Assembly (NCBI GenBank): GCA_028287235.1
Contig: JAQBQB010000010.1
Span: 434,001 to 498,000, forward strand
DNA: 64,000 bases
Direction of reading: 5' to 3'
Origin: Gemmatimonadota bacterium
GTDB lineage: Bacteria; Gemmatimonadota; Gemmatimonadetes; Gemmatimonadales; Gemmatimonadaceae
Position numbers and translations under genes: made by a program. Below, piece after piece: positions 28,545-38,831 of this stretch (positions are counted from its first letter, which is position 1; the number at the start of each line of letters is the position of its first letter). Below the pieces are notes generated by a model. The model was not told the DNA's origin and did not search any database. It saw only the letters and a program-made list of their open reading frames with translations.

Positions 28545-29968
28545 CGCGCCGGCACCCCGTTGATCGTCGTGCCGCTCAGATCGAGCCCGCGAACGTGCTC
28601 GGTGACATTCCCTTTCGCGACGTTCTCGAAGTGACAATCGATGACCCGCACGTTTTCAATCGGCGCGTTCGCAAATCCCTTCAGGAACAGCCCGTACGCG
28701 CTCTTCCGGCTCGTGACGCGCCGCATCTCGATGTTCCGCGCGATCGGCGTGAACGGTCCGTCCTCGCCCTCTTCGTACGAGAAGTCGATCGACAGCACCG
28801 AGTCCGCGACCTGCCCCACGGTGACGTCGCGCATGTAGATGTCACGGAGGACACCGCCGCGCATCGCGTTGTTCTTGAGGCGCAACGCACGATCGAGGCG
28901 CGGACTGTCCATGCGACAATCGTACGCGAACACGTTCCAGCACCCGCCCGAGATCTCGCTGCCCACGGTGACGCCACCGTGCCCGTCGCGCATCTCGCAG
29001 TTGCGGACGATGATGTTCTCGCTCGGCACGCCGATCCGCCGGCCGTCGGCGTTGCGCCCCGACTTGATCGCGATGCAATCATCGCCCGTGTCGAATACGC
29101 AGCGGTCGATGAGCACGTCGGCGCACGATTCCGGATCGCAGCCGTCGTTGTTCGGGCCGTGACTGCGGATCGTCACGCCGCGCACGGTGACGTTCCGGCA
29201 GAGGACGGGGTGAATCTCCCACATCGGCGAGTTCACGATCGTCACGCCCTCGATCAGCACGTTCCGGCAGCGATATGGCTGGATGAATTGGGGGCGGAAA
29301 TAGTCGCCCTCGCCGAACACGCGCTGCGCGACGGGCACACCTTGTTCGGCCATGGCGAGCAATCGCTGGCGCGACGCGTTGTAATTCGGTTCGCCTTTCT
29401 TCCAGCCGAATTCCGCGCTTCCCTTCCACGGCCACCAGTGCGTGCTGTCCGACTGTCCGTCGAGCGTGCCTTCACCGCTGATCGCGACGTCCTCCTGATC
29501 GATGGCGTAGATGAACGGCGAATAGTTCATCAGCTCCGTGCCCTCGAAGCGCGTCAGCACCGCGGGTAGATAGTGTCGCGGATCCTGGCTGAACGCGAGC
29601 GTGGCGCCGCGCGCGACGTGAAGGTTCACCTTGCTGCGCAGATGGATCGGTCCGGTGAGGAATCGCCCGGCTGGCACGACCACGCGGCCGCCGCCCGCCC
29701 GGGTGCACGCATCGATCGCGCGGCGAATGGCCTCAGTACAATCGGCGCTGCCGCCGGGCATGGCTCCGTACTGTACGATGTCGAAGTCGCGCGGCGGAAA
29801 GCTGGGGGGCACGATCCGCCGGAGGATGTCGGGCACCCGATCCCACGCGCCGCCGTCGGACCGCGGCGCAGTAGCCGGTTTGGCTATCCTGCAGGCGATC
29901 GCTCCGAGCGGAGAGATGAGAGCCGCACCCGTTCCGGCGGCGCGCAGGAAATCGCGGCGGCTCGTCAT
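28541..29968 (-). CDS. GH28 polygalacturonase, Tat-exported
   Basis: The protein is 475 residues from ATG 29968, overlapping the PL10 stop (ATGA). The N-terminus has a twin-arginine signal 'TSRRDFLRAAG', and the following 'GAIAC' could be a lipobox. The GH28 right-handed beta-helix has 'IVQYGAMPGGSADCTEAIRRAI', the catalytic 'NNDGCDPES' and 'TGDDCIAIKSG', then 'GHGGVTVGSEISGG' and 'LRLKNN'. The N-x-D/DD/H/R set is intact. The layout, with a long N-terminal segment and 'NSPMWEIHPV', is typical of exo-acting bacterial GH28 enzymes, but endo versus exo action cannot be fixed from sequence. Confidence 0.9.
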   Translation of the reverse strand: MTSRRDFLRAAGTGAALISPLGAIACRIAKPATAPRSDGGAWDRVPDILRRIVPPSFPPRDFDIVQYGAMPGGSADCTEAIRRAIDACTRAGGGRVVVPAGRFLTGPIHLRSKVNLHVARGATLAFSQDPRHYLPAVLTRFEGTELMNYSPFIYAIDQEDVAISGEGTLDGQSDSTHWWPWKGSAEFGWKKGEPNYNASRQRLLAMAEQGVPVAQRVFGEGDYFRPQFIQPYRCRNVLIEGVTIVNSPMWEIHPVLCRNVTVRGVTIRSHGPNNDGCDPESCADVLIDRCVFDTGDDCIAIKSGRNADGRRIGVPSENIIVRNCEMRDGHGGVTVGSEISGGCWNVFAYDCRMDSPRLDRALRLKNNAMRGGVLRDIYMRDVTVGQVADSVLSIDFSYEEGEDGPFTPIARNIEMRRVTSRKSAYGLFLKGFANAPIENVRVIDCHFENVAKGNVTEHVRGLDLSGTTINGVPAR

Positions 29969-31221
29969 CGCGTTCTCGGGTGTGACCGCGACCAACTCTC
30001 GAACGCGGCAAGCGTCGCCGCCGGCTTGGTCGTGTACCATCCATAGCCGGACCGGCGATCGGTGAGCCCATTCCAATCGTCGAGCGTGACGCCGTTTCGA
30101 TTGGCCATGATCACGCGGTTCGTGCCGATCTCGTACAGCCGGCCCCAGAGGGGCGCCGCCCCGTCGTGCCGCGCGAGGACATAGTTCACGTAGGTGTATC
30201 CGTTGAGCCGCGGTGCAGAGGCGAGCCAATCCGTTGCCGCGTAGACCGCGCGCACGACTCGCGGCGTCGGAGACGGAATGGACATCAGGAAATCGACGAT
30301 GCTTGCGCTCTCGAGCGCGGTGAGCGACGTCAACTCGTAGCTGCGCGCGCTCGTCGGCGCGAGCGTGAGCGGGTCGTGTTGTTGTCCCCACGCGGTGAGT
30401 GTGTCGTGCACGCGCACCTGCGACGCCAGGATGCAGTCGAGGCCGCGCGTCTCCGCTTCCGCCGCGCGGCGCCGCTGCGCCGATGCGACGTATGGGAATT
30501 CCCCCGCCGCCACCTCGCGAAAGACACGCAGCACGTTCACCGTCGCGTCGTCGTTGAAGGTCGCGGCGTCGTGATAGCTGCCCTCGAGCGGATAGACCTG
30601 CGGCAGACAGCCGTTCGGATACTGCGATGCCAAGAGGTAGTCGATCGCGCGCGCGACCGATCGCTCGTACCGTTCGTCTCGGCGCGCTCGGTCGGCGCGA
30701 TCGAGGAAGTGGATCTGCTCCGTCGTCGCGTCGTTGTCGATCGTCGAGATCCAGTTCCACGTCGTATCCTCGGCGAAATAGCTCTCGCCCACCCGGCGCG
30801 GGTGATCCGCGAAGTCGACGTGCTTCGACCAGCCGCCGTTCGGGGCCTGAAAGCTGAGAATGTTCTCAGCCAGACGGCGCGCCGAGTCGGCCGCGAACCA
30901 GGCCGCGGTCATGTACGGTTTGACGGAGAAGTCGTGCGTGTACGGAGCCCGCGTCATGGCGGCGCGTTTTGCGGCACGCAGCTCTCGGCCCATCGCCGCG
31001 GTGTCGCGCGTGTATCGATCGTGCGAGCGCTGGAGGTACGACGTCCATTCGCGCCGCTGCGCCGGCGCGTACTTCGCGATGCGCGCCACGGTGAGCAGCG
31101 GCAACGTATCGTGCGACGGTCGATAGGCCGGCAGCTTCGAGATGGAGTCCATCGGATTCGGCGTCTGCGCCAGCGCCGCGGACGCGAACAGCCAGAGGCC
31201 GACGGCCGGCAAGCGCCTCAC
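29965..31221 (-). CDS. Pectate lyase, family PL10
   Basis: The protein is 418 residues from GTG 31221, which overlaps the transporter stop (GTGA). The signal (VRRLPAVGLWLFASAALA) is followed by Q. PL10 features are 'SFQAPNGGWSKHVD', 'STIDNDATTEQIHFL', 'YPLEGSYHDAATFNDDATVNVLRVF' and the C-terminal 'IMANRNGVTLDDW'. The enzyme cleaves polygalacturonate by calcium-dependent beta-elimination and makes the 4,5-unsaturated ends that GH105 removes. It is the only lyase in the window. Confidence 0.9.
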   Translation of the reverse strand: MRRLPAVGLWLFASAALAQTPNPMDSISKLPAYRPSHDTLPLLTVARIAKYAPAQRREWTSYLQRSHDRYTRDTAAMGRELRAAKRAAMTRAPYTHDFSVKPYMTAAWFAADSARRLAENILSFQAPNGGWSKHVDFADHPRRVGESYFAEDTTWNWISTIDNDATTEQIHFLDRADRARRDERYERSVARAIDYLLASQYPNGCLPQVYPLEGSYHDAATFNDDATVNVLRVFREVAAGEFPYVASAQRRRAAEAETRGLDCILASQVRVHDTLTAWGQQHDPLTLAPTSARSYELTSLTALESASIVDFLMSIPSPTPRVVRAVYAATDWLASAPRLNGYTYVNYVLARHDGAAPLWGRLYEIGTNRVIMANRNGVTLDDWNGLTDRRSGYGWYTTKPAATLAAFESWSRSHPRTR

Positions 31222-32576
31222 GCCGCGGTCTCCGGTCCGATCGTCACGCGCTGCAGCCGCGGCGCGAGCAGATGGATGACGAGCAGCGCCGCCACGTACG
31301 CCAGCCCGCAGACGACGAAGATCGGCGTGTAGTTGCTGCCGTTGCGCTGCAACACCCACCCGGTGGCGCGCTGAAAGAGCACGCCGCCAAACGCGCCGAA
31401 GAATCCGCCGATGCCGACGACGGACCCGACCGCGAATTGCGGAAACATGTCGCTCGCCAGCGTGAAGATGTTCGCCGACCACCACTGGTGCGCCGCGGCC
31501 GCGACGCTCACGATCGCCACGGCGAGCCACATGTTCGTCGCCGACGGCGCGACCATCGTCGGCACGATGGCGAGCGCCGCAATGAGCATCGTCGTCTTAC
31601 GCGCGGCGTTCACCGAGAAACCGCGCTTGATGAACGCGCCCGACAACCAGCCGCCGAACACCGACCCCACGTCGGCCACGAGATAGATCGCGATGAGCGG
31701 CCCAGCCACCTGCGCCAGCTTGATGCCGTAGCGGGCATCGAGGAATTTCGGAAGCCAATACAAATAGAACCACCAGATCGGATCGGTCATCAGCTTCCCG
31801 AGCGCGAAGGCCCAGGTCTGCCGGTAGCGCAGCAGCTGCGTCCACTTCACAGGAAACGTCGGCTCCACGGGATCGCTGCAGATGTGCGCGAGCTCGGCCG
31901 CGCCGCATTTCGGATGCTGCTGCGGCGGCCGATAGATCAGCAGCCACGCGATCAACCAGAGGAAGCCGAGCGCGCCGGTGGTGATGAACGCGGCGCGCCA
32001 TCCCCAGTTCAACGCGATCCACGGCACCATCAGCGGGGTAACGATGGCGCCAACGTTCGAGCCGGCATTGAAGATTCCCGTCGCCAGCGCGCGCTCGCGA
32101 GACGGAAACCATTCGGCCACCGTCTTGATTGCCGCGGGAAAATTCCCCGACTCGCCCACGCCGAGTGCGAATCGCGCGGCGCTGAACCCCGCCGTGGTGG
32201 CGGCGAGCGCGTGCGCCATCGCCGAGAAGCTCCAGAGAACGATGGCTCCGGCAAATCCCTTGCGCGTACCGATGCGATCCATGACGCGGCCGGCGAACAG
32301 GAAGCCGAGGCCGTAGCCGATCGTCAGCCAGGACACGACGTCGCCGAACTGTTGCTCGTTCCACCCGAGATCACGCTGGAGCGACGGCCCGAGGATGCCG
32401 ATGACCTGTCGGTCGACGTAGCTGATCGTCGTCGCGAAGAAGAGCAGCGCGCAGATCGTCCATCGGTAGTGGCCGATCTTCGCGAGCGCGCCGCTGGCCG
32501 CGAGGCCGGTGGCGCCCGACGCGGCGACCGTCGGATTCGGAATTGTCGAGCGTTCGGGCGCTTTGATGTTCGCCAT
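31218..32576 (-). CDS. exuT: MFS hexuronate transporter, ExuT-like
   Basis: The protein is 452 residues from ATG 32576, with GGAGGG upstream. About twelve hydrophobic segments are readable. The first ('WTICALLFFATTISYVDRQVIGILGP') carries the ACS/ExuT-subfamily motif S-Y-x-D-R, and 'DRIGTRKGF' is the MFS loop 2-3 motif. Relatives are proton symporters for glucuronate and galacturonate or for gluconate-type acids. The operon makes galacturonate uptake across the inner membrane the probable job. It is separated by 25 bases from kdgK. Confidence 0.87.
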   Translation of the reverse strand: MANIKAPERSTIPNPTVAASGATGLAASGALAKIGHYRWTICALLFFATTISYVDRQVIGILGPSLQRDLGWNEQQFGDVVSWLTIGYGLGFLFAGRVMDRIGTRKGFAGAIVLWSFSAMAHALAATTAGFSAARFALGVGESGNFPAAIKTVAEWFPSRERALATGIFNAGSNVGAIVTPLMVPWIALNWGWRAAFITTGALGFLWLIAWLLIYRPPQQHPKCGAAELAHICSDPVEPTFPVKWTQLLRYRQTWAFALGKLMTDPIWWFYLYWLPKFLDARYGIKLAQVAGPLIAIYLVADVGSVFGGWLSGAFIKRGFSVNAARKTTMLIAALAIVPTMVAPSATNMWLAVAIVSVAAAAHQWWSANIFTLASDMFPQFAVGSVVGIGGFFGAFGGVLFQRATGWVLQRNGSNYTPIFVVCGLAYVAALLVIHLLAPRLQRVTIGPETAA

Positions 32577-32601
32577 CGGAACCCTCCCCTCCCCGCTTGA
32601 G

Positions 32602-33633
32602 TTACCGCTGCACGCGGCCGCTGCCGTCACCCGAGATGAGCGCTTCGACTTCCGGCACACTCACGCGATTGATGTCGCCGAGTATGGAGTGCTTGAGACA
32701 GGACGCCGCCGTCGCGAACTCGAGCGCCCGCTGATCGTCGCCGGAATAGGCCCGCAACCCGTAGATGATGCCGGCCGCGAAGGAATCGCCCGCGCCCACG
32801 CGATCGACGATGTCCGTGATCTCGTAATGCCTGCTGGTGAGAAAGTCGCGGCGGTTGTGCATCACGGCGCTCCACCCGTTGTGGTCGGCGCTATGGCTCT
32901 CGCGCAGCGTGATGACCTGCCGCTGGAGATTCGGGAAGGTGTCGAGGACGCGCTGCGCCAGCGCGCGGTACTTGTCGTGCGCCAGCTCGCCGCTCTTCAC
33001 GTCGACGTCCACCTCGATGCCGAGCGCTTTCTGACAGTCCTCTTCGTTGGCGATGCCGACCGTCGCGAAGCTCACGAGCTCGCGCATGACCTCCGGCGCC
33101 GTCTTCCCGTACCGCCAGAGATTCTTTCTATAGTTGTAATCAAGGGAGATGGAGATTCCCCGCTCTCGCGCGGCGCGCGCGGCGGCGATCGACAGCTCGG
33201 CGGCCGACGCGCTGATCGCCGGCGTGACGCCGCTGACGTGAAACCAATCGGCGCCGTCAAAGATTTCCGCCCAGTCGAACTCGTTCGCCTTGGCGGTCGA
33301 GATCGAAGAGCCGGCGCGGTCGTACGTCACACGCGACGGACGCTGGTTGGCGCCGTTTTCGAGAAAATAGATTCCCAGCCGCTCGCCCTGCCGTCGCACC
33401 ATCGACGTATCGACGCCGAAGCTCTCGAGCATTGCGATGCACGCGTCGCCGACGTTGTTGGCCGGAACCGCCGAGACCAAGCGCGCGTCCACGCCGAACT
33501 GCGCGAGCGACGCGGCGACGTTCGCCTCCGCGCCGCCGAATGTCGCCTCCAGCACCGGCGACTGAAACAGACGCTCGAAGCCCGGCGACTTGAGGCGCAG
33601 CATGACTTCGCCCAGCGTGACGACACGCGTCAT
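32602..33633 (-). CDS. kdgK: 2-keto-3-deoxygluconate kinase (PfkB family)
   Basis: The 343-residue sugar kinase has PfkB signature 1 in '[16 protein letters not shown]' (about 33-48) and signature 2 in '[16 protein letters not shown]' (about 280), whose D is the catalytic base. It phosphorylates KDG, the meeting point of the UxaABC and KduD branches, to KDPG. The aldolase gene upstream overlaps it by four bases, so the two last catabolic steps are translationally coupled. Specificity for KDG is inferred from the operon. Confidence 0.9.
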   Translation of the reverse strand: MTRVVTLGEVMLRLKSPGFERLFQSPVLEATFGGAEANVAASLAQFGVDARLVSAVPANNVGDACIAMLESFGVDTSMVRRQGERLGIYFLENGANQRPSRVTYDRAGSSISTAKANEFDWAEIFDGADWFHVSGVTPAISASAAELSIAAARAARERGISISLDYNYRKNLWRYGKTAPEVMRELVSFATVGIANEEDCQKALGIEVDVDVKSGELAHDKYRALAQRVLDTFPNLQRQVITLRESHSADHNGWSAVMHNRRDFLTSRHYEITDIVDRVGAGDSFAAGIIYGLRAYSGDDQRALEFATAASCLKHSILGDINRVSVPEVEALISGDGSGRVQR

Positions 33634-34298
33634 ACCGTCACCGCCGTCGCCTTCCCCTGTGCAGCCTCGGCCGCGCGGCGCGACTCATCGCGAATGCGGT
33701 CAAATTGCTTCGCGGCAATCCAGTCGGTGGGCGCCATCCACGATCCACCGCAGGCGACCACTCGCGGGAAGGCCAGGTAGCTGCCGATGTTGCCGGCGTT
33801 GATGCCGCCCGTTGGGATGAACTGCACGTCGACGTAGGGGGCAGCGATCGCCTTCAAGAAGGCGACGCCGCCCATCGGCTCGGCGGGAAAGAACTTCATG
33901 GTCGTGATGCCCGTCGCGAGCACCGCTTCGACTTCAGTCGGCGTGGCGACACCGGGATAGACGGGGATGCCGTGCGCCTGGCAGTAGTCCACGACAGCGG
34001 GACTGAATCCCGGTGCGACGACGAATTGCGCGCCTGCATCGCGCGCCGCGGCCGCCTGCGCCGGTATCAGCACGGTGCCCGCGCCGGCGAACAGGTCGGG
34101 CACCTCCGCCGTGATGCGCCGCAGCGCCTCGGCCGCGCGCGGAGTCCGAAAGGTGATCTCGGCGCACGCCAGTCCGCCGTCGGCAAGCGCGCGCGCGAGC
34201 GGAACGGCGTCGTCGGCATCGTCGATGACGATGACGGGAACGACGCGCACCACGCGAAGCCGCGCGATCACTTTGGCGGAGGAGATGAAGGGCGTCAT
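33630..34298 (-). CDS. eda: KDPG/KHG aldolase
   Basis: The protein is 222 residues from ATG 34298, sharing one base with the upstream stop (TGATG); the longer frame in the track is rejected. Class I aldolase residues are visible: E in '[11 protein letters not shown]' and the Schiff-base lysine in '[13 protein letters not shown]'. The phosphate-binding '[13 protein letters not shown]' follows. It splits 2-keto-3-deoxy-6-phosphogluconate into pyruvate and glyceraldehyde 3-phosphate, the end of uronate catabolism. Confidence 0.92.
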   Translation of the reverse strand: MTPFISSAKVIARLRVVRVVPVIVIDDADDAVPLARALADGGLACAEITFRTPRAAEALRRITAEVPDLFAGAGTVLIPAQAAAARDAGAQFVVAPGFSPAVVDYCQAHGIPVYPGVATPTEVEAVLATGITTMKFFPAEPMGGVAFLKAIAAPYVDVQFIPTGGINAGNIGSYLAFPRVVACGGSWMAPTDWIAAKQFDRIRDESRRAAEAAQGKATAVTV

Positions 34299-35776
34299 CA
34301 GATGGTGGCTGGTTCGGTGAGCTGTTGATCGAGCGCCGCGGTGAGACCATGCCGAACGATCCGCACCAGCGCATCGGCCACGGCGTCGGCAAACCCCGGA
34401 ACGGCGCCAAGCTCGGCGCCCCAGAGCGAGCTGTCGGCCACCACGGTGCGCGCCATCGCGGTCACGGCGTCGTCCGAGCGCACGTCGACGTTCTGCCACG
34501 CCGCATGCACGCGATCGCCCTCGGGGTCGTCGGGGACCGCGCGTCCTGCCGCGCGACGCTCAGCCTGCCGCTCGCCGCGCATGAATGCGACATATGCCGC
34601 AAACCCGAAGGCGAGCGTCACCGGCGTGCGGCCGGTGCGCTCGTAGTAGCCGACGATCGACGGCACGATCCGCACGCGCATCTTCGTCGTGTGATAGAGC
34701 GTGATGTCGATCAGCGCGTGACGGAGGTAGGGGTTGGCGAATCGCTCCACCACGTCGCGGGCGAACGCAGGGGCGTTCGGCGCGTCGAGACTCGGCACGA
34801 TCTCGTCGAACATGGCGCGCCGAATGAAACGTCCAATGCGTTCGTCCGCCACGGCGTCGCCGACCGTCTCGAGACCGGCGAGCAGCGCGGCGGACGCCGC
34901 GATCGTGTGCGCGCCGTTGAGCACGCGGACCTTTCGTTCGCGATACGGCCGGATGTCGGGCGACACGATGATCCGCGGATCCTCGCCCGGAAAGCCCAGC
35001 CGCGCGCGCAGCTCGTCGTCGCCCTCGATCGCGAAGAGCGCGTACGGCTCACATACCATCAGCAGGCTGTCTCGGTAGCCGAGCGACGCCTGGATCTGCT
35101 CGGCTTCGGCCGGCGTCGGTGCGCCGGGCACGATCCGGTCGACGAGCGTATTGCAGAACACCACGGCGCGGTCGAGCCAGCGTGTGAAGCGGCTATCGAG
35201 CTGCCACAAGTGGGCCAGCTCATTGACGACCTCGCGCAGCTTGGTGCCGTTGTCGTCGATCAGCTCACACGGCAGCACGACGACTCCGCGCCGCTGGTCG
35301 AAATCGAACACGCGCGCACGCTCCACGAGAAAGCGCGTGAGCTTTCCGGGAAACGACCGCGGCGGCGACGCGTCGTACTCGTCGCTCGGATCGAGCGCGA
35401 TGCCAACTTCGGTCGTGTTCGAGATCACGAGCTCGATCGCCGGGTCGGCCGCGAGGGCGAGCACCGTCGCCCACTCGTCGCGTGCCGAGAGCGCCCGACT
35501 GAGCGAGCTCACGATACGATAGCCCTCGCACGTCTCGCCGTTCGCCATGCCGCGAATCGCCAGCGTGTAGAGTCCCTCCTGCTCGTTCAGGGCCGCGTCA
35601 CGCGTGCTGCCTGTCGATCCAACGGCGACGACGGACCCGTTGAACCGTCCATCGCGGTTCGCTTCGTCGATGAAATACTCGGCGAAGCCGCGCAGGAACG
35701 CGCCGGTGCCGAACTGGACGACCTTCTCGGGTAGCCGCACCGCGGCGATCGCGCGCGAGAGTGTGGGGCGCTCCAT
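34298..35776 (-). CDS. uxaB: Tagaturonate reductase (altronate oxidoreductase)
   Basis: This 492-residue member of the polyol-specific long-chain dehydrogenases begins with 'VVQFGTGAFLRGFAEYFID', the NAD-binding region. The catalytic motif K-x5-N-x2-H is seen in 'ERKVRVLNGAHTIAA'. UxaB reduces tagaturonate to altronate. Fructuronate reductase (UxuB) is in the same superfamily, but the uxaC-uxaA-uxaB order favours UxaB. Its start directly abuts the uxaA stop. Confidence 0.88.
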   Translation of the reverse strand: MERPTLSRAIAAVRLPEKVVQFGTGAFLRGFAEYFIDEANRDGRFNGSVVAVGSTGSTRDAALNEQEGLYTLAIRGMANGETCEGYRIVSSLSRALSARDEWATVLALAADPAIELVISNTTEVGIALDPSDEYDASPPRSFPGKLTRFLVERARVFDFDQRRGVVVLPCELIDDNGTKLREVVNELAHLWQLDSRFTRWLDRAVVFCNTLVDRIVPGAPTPAEAEQIQASLGYRDSLLMVCEPYALFAIEGDDELRARLGFPGEDPRIIVSPDIRPYRERKVRVLNGAHTIAASAALLAGLETVGDAVADERIGRFIRRAMFDEIVPSLDAPNAPAFARDVVERFANPYLRHALIDITLYHTTKMRVRIVPSIVGYYERTGRTPVTLAFGFAAYVAFMRGERQAERRAAGRAVPDDPEGDRVHAAWQNVDVRSDDAVTAMARTVVADSSLWGAELGAVPGFADAVADALVRIVRHGLTAALDQQLTEPATI

Positions 35777-37291
35777 CTACAGCGTCACTCCCTCTTTCCA
35801 GATGGCGATCTCGCGGTAGCCGTTCGTCTCGTTGTTCGCGAGCCGCTCACCCGACGCGACGGCGAGGACGAGCGCGAACAGGTCGTCCTCGAGCTGCGCC
35901 ATCGTCTTCGTGCCGTCGAGCAGCGCACCGGCGTTGAAATCGATCCAGTGCGGCTTCTTCTCGGCGATCGCGCTGTTCGACGACACCTTGATCGTCGGCA
36001 CGGGAAAGCCGAGCGGAGTGCCGCGGCCGGTCGTGAAGAGGAGCAGCGTCGCGCCGCTGACGACCATCGCGGTCGACGACACGCCGTCGTTTCCCGGCGA
36101 TTCGAGCAGCGACAGACCGGGCTCGCGCAGCGGCTCGCCGTAGCGCAGCACGCGGCTCACGGGCGCCCGGCCGCCTTTCTGGATCGCACCGAGCGATTTC
36201 TCCTCGAGCGTCGTGAGACCGCCCGCCTTGTTGCCGGGCGACGGATTCTCGTACACCGGCTGGTTGTGGCGGAGGAAGTAGTTCTTGAAATCGTTGATCA
36301 TCCCGACGATTCCCTCGAATACCGGCTCGCTCACCGCGCGGTTCATGAGCATTTGCTCGGCGCCGAACATTTCCGGCACCTCGGTGAGCAGCACGCTTCC
36401 GCCGAGCGACGTCATGCGGTCGGCCACGCGGCCGAGCAGCGAGTTCGCGCTGATGCCGCTGAACCCGTCCGACCCGCCGCACTTGTGGCCGAGCACGAGG
36501 TCCGACACTGGACACTCAGTTCGCCGGTCGCCGGCGATCCGCTCGATGAGCTTCGCAACGGCGCCCGTGCCTTCCTCGAGCTCGTCGATGACGTCCTGGG
36601 TATTGAAGAACGCGACACGCTCTCGATCGACGTCGCCGGCCAACGCCATCAACTCGCTCAGCTGGTTGTTCTCGCAGCCGAGTCCGAGGATCAACACGCC
36701 GCCGGCGTTGGGATGGCGCAGCAGGCCGGCCAGCACGCGTTGAGTATTCTTTAAATCATCGCCCAGCTGGCTGCATCCGTAGGGATGCGCGAAGGCGTAG
36801 ATGCCGTCGATCTTGCCGGCGTAGCGCTCCGCCGCCTGCTTGGCGATCCGCTCGGCGGCGTGGTTGACGCAGCCGACCGTGTTCAGCACCCACAACTCGT
36901 TCCGCGTGCCGACGCGGCCGTTGGCGCGGCGATAACCCATGAACGTCGGCACGGCGCCCGTCACCGCGCGTGGAGCGGTCGTCGCGGGATGATACTCATA
37001 GTCGAGTGCACCCGACAGGCTGGTGCGGAGATTGTGGGAGTGTACCCAATCGCCGGCCGCGATGGGCGCGCTGGCGTGGCCGATCGGGAGGCCGTACTTC
37101 GTCACCGTCGCGTCGGGCTCGAGGCTCGCGAGCGCGATCTTGTGACCGGGGCCGATGTCCTGCCCCGCGACGACGGACTGCCCGTCGACGTCCACCCGCT
37201 CACCGGCCGCGATGGGCCGCAATGCCACGGCCACATTGTCGCGTTCGGCGATACGGATCGCGGCCGGCGCGGTACGCACCCCGGCACTCAC
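35777..37291 (-). CDS. uxaA: Altronate dehydratase
   Basis: The 504-residue protein starts at GTG 37291, overlapping the uxaC stop (GTGA). An N-terminal SAF domain (about 1-95) precedes the UxaA/GarD catalytic part with 'GYRRANGRVGTRNELWVLNTVGCVN', 'AHPYGCSQLGDDL' and 'GLGCENNQ'. The conserved cysteines and histidine would bind the metal. It converts altronate to KDG. The SAF and catalytic parts are one protein here, while some bacteria encode them separately. Confidence 0.92.
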   Translation of the reverse strand: MSAGVRTAPAAIRIAERDNVAVALRPIAAGERVDVDGQSVVAGQDIGPGHKIALASLEPDATVTKYGLPIGHASAPIAAGDWVHSHNLRTSLSGALDYEYHPATTAPRAVTGAVPTFMGYRRANGRVGTRNELWVLNTVGCVNHAAERIAKQAAERYAGKIDGIYAFAHPYGCSQLGDDLKNTQRVLAGLLRHPNAGGVLILGLGCENNQLSELMALAGDVDRERVAFFNTQDVIDELEEGTGAVAKLIERIAGDRRTECPVSDLVLGHKCGGSDGFSGISANSLLGRVADRMTSLGGSVLLTEVPEMFGAEQMLMNRAVSEPVFEGIVGMINDFKNYFLRHNQPVYENPSPGNKAGGLTTLEEKSLGAIQKGGRAPVSRVLRYGEPLREPGLSLLESPGNDGVSSTAMVVSGATLLLFTTGRGTPLGFPVPTIKVSSNSAIAEKKPHWIDFNAGALLDGTKTMAQLEDDLFALVLAVASGERLANNETNGYREIAIWKEGVTL

Positions 37292-38778
37292 CGCGACACT
37301 CCGCCCGAGACGAGCCGCGGCCGGCCGTTGTCCAACGAGTGTGCGGGCGTCTGAAAGCGGTAGGTCTCACGGGCCAGCTCGTACGCGAGGGCACGCGCCA
37401 TAACGCGCGCGTCGTCGAGGTCGATCACGTGGCGCGCCACGAGCCCGCCGAGGAAATTCGCGTCGACGCGACGCGACAGGTCGTGGCGCGCGGGAATCGA
37501 GCAAAACGCGCGCGTGTCATCGTTGAAGCCGGCGGTGTTGTAGATGCCGGCCGTCTCGGTGACCTGATGACGATAGCGCGTCATCCCCTCGATGGAATCG
37601 TGGAACCACCATGGTGGTCCGAGCCGAAGGGCCGGATAATGTCCGGCCAGCGGCGCCAGCTCGCGCGCATACGTCGACTCGTCGAGGGTGAACAGCACGA
37701 GCGTGAAGCGCGGATCGTTGCCGTACGCGTTGAGCAGTTCGGTCAGGTTGCGCGTGAACTCGGTCTGCACCGGAATGTCCGCGCCCTTGTCGGCGCCGAA
37801 CTGCTCGGCCACCGCGCGGTTGTGGTCGCGGAGCGCGCCGGCATGGAGCTGCATGACCAGCCCGTCGTCGACCGACATGCGCGCCATCTCGATGAGCATG
37901 TGCGCCTCGAAGCGCATCTGGTCGGCCGCGGTCGCGTCGCCGCGCAAGGCGCGGCGAAACAGCTCGTCGGCGTCGGAGGGGGAGAGTCGCGCGGTGTAGG
38001 GCTCGACGACGGCGTGATCGGTCGCCGTGGCGCCCAACGACCGGAAGAAGCGACGCCGTTCCTGCAGCGCGCCGAGGAATGATGAGAGATCTGTAATCGG
38101 CCCGCCGTGCGCCGCCGCGAGCGCGCTCAGCTCGGCGCGCCAGTCCGGCGCGGCGATGCGGAACACCGCGTCGGGCCGGAAGGTCGGGACGACGCGCCCA
38201 GACCAGCCGGAATCGCGGAGCGCCTGGTGCGCGTCGAGCGAATCGCTCGCCTTGTCGGTGGTGGCGAGCACTTCGATGTTGAACCGCTCGTACAGCGCGC
38301 GCGGGCGGAACTCCGGCGTCGCCAGCCGCTCGGCGATCTGATCGTAGACGACGTCGGCCGTATCGGCGTCGAGCTTTACTCGCACCCCGAACAGGTCGTA
38401 CAGCTCATGGTCGAACCAGGCGCCGGTAGGCGTGCCGCGGAACAGATAGTAGTGCTCGGCGAAGCGCTTCCAGATCCTGCGCGGATCCTGCTCCACCGGC
38501 GTGCCGTCGCGAGACGGCACGCCGAGCGACTCGAGCGGCACGCCGCGCGAGTAGAGCATGCGGAAGATGTAGTGGTCCGGAACGATGAGGAGCGCGGCCG
38601 GCTCGGGAAACGCGTCGTCCGCGGCGAGCAGCGCGGCGTCGACGTGTCCATGCGGACACACGAGCGGCAGGTCGCGGGTCTCTTCGTACAGCGCGCGCGC
38701 CGCCGTCCGTACGCTCGGGTTGGCGTCGAAGAACCGGTCGTCGTGGAGGACGAGGGGCTGAGAGGTTCCGCGTCTCAT
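37288..38778 (-). CDS. uxaC: Uronate isomerase
   Basis: The 496-residue amidohydrolase-fold isomerase interconverts galacturonate and tagaturonate (and glucuronate and fructuronate). The metal motif near the N-terminus reads 'VCPHGHVDAALL'. Other family stretches are 'PDHYIFRMLYSRGV', 'FNIEVLATTDKASDSLDAH' and 'ARHDLSRRVDANFLGGLVA'. It is the first gene of the 13-gene leftward pectin operon. Its start faces the ROK repressor gene across a 197-base gap holding the TTGTTC-N7-GAACAA operator 54 bases upstream. Confidence 0.92.
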   Translation of the reverse strand: MRRGTSQPLVLHDDRFFDANPSVRTAARALYEETRDLPLVCPHGHVDAALLAADDAFPEPAALLIVPDHYIFRMLYSRGVPLESLGVPSRDGTPVEQDPRRIWKRFAEHYYLFRGTPTGAWFDHELYDLFGVRVKLDADTADVVYDQIAERLATPEFRPRALYERFNIEVLATTDKASDSLDAHQALRDSGWSGRVVPTFRPDAVFRIAAPDWRAELSALAAAHGGPITDLSSFLGALQERRRFFRSLGATATDHAVVEPYTARLSPSDADELFRRALRGDATAADQMRFEAHMLIEMARMSVDDGLVMQLHAGALRDHNRAVAEQFGADKGADIPVQTEFTRNLTELLNAYGNDPRFTLVLFTLDESTYARELAPLAGHYPALRLGPPWWFHDSIEGMTRYRHQVTETAGIYNTAGFNDDTRAFCSIPARHDLSRRVDANFLGGLVARHVIDLDDARVMARALAYELARETYRFQTPAHSLDNGRPRLVSGGVSR

Positions 38779-38831
38779 TCAGGGCTCATTTTCGTATCCA
38801 CCCGGCGGATCGGCTTGCAGCGGGTCTGCAT

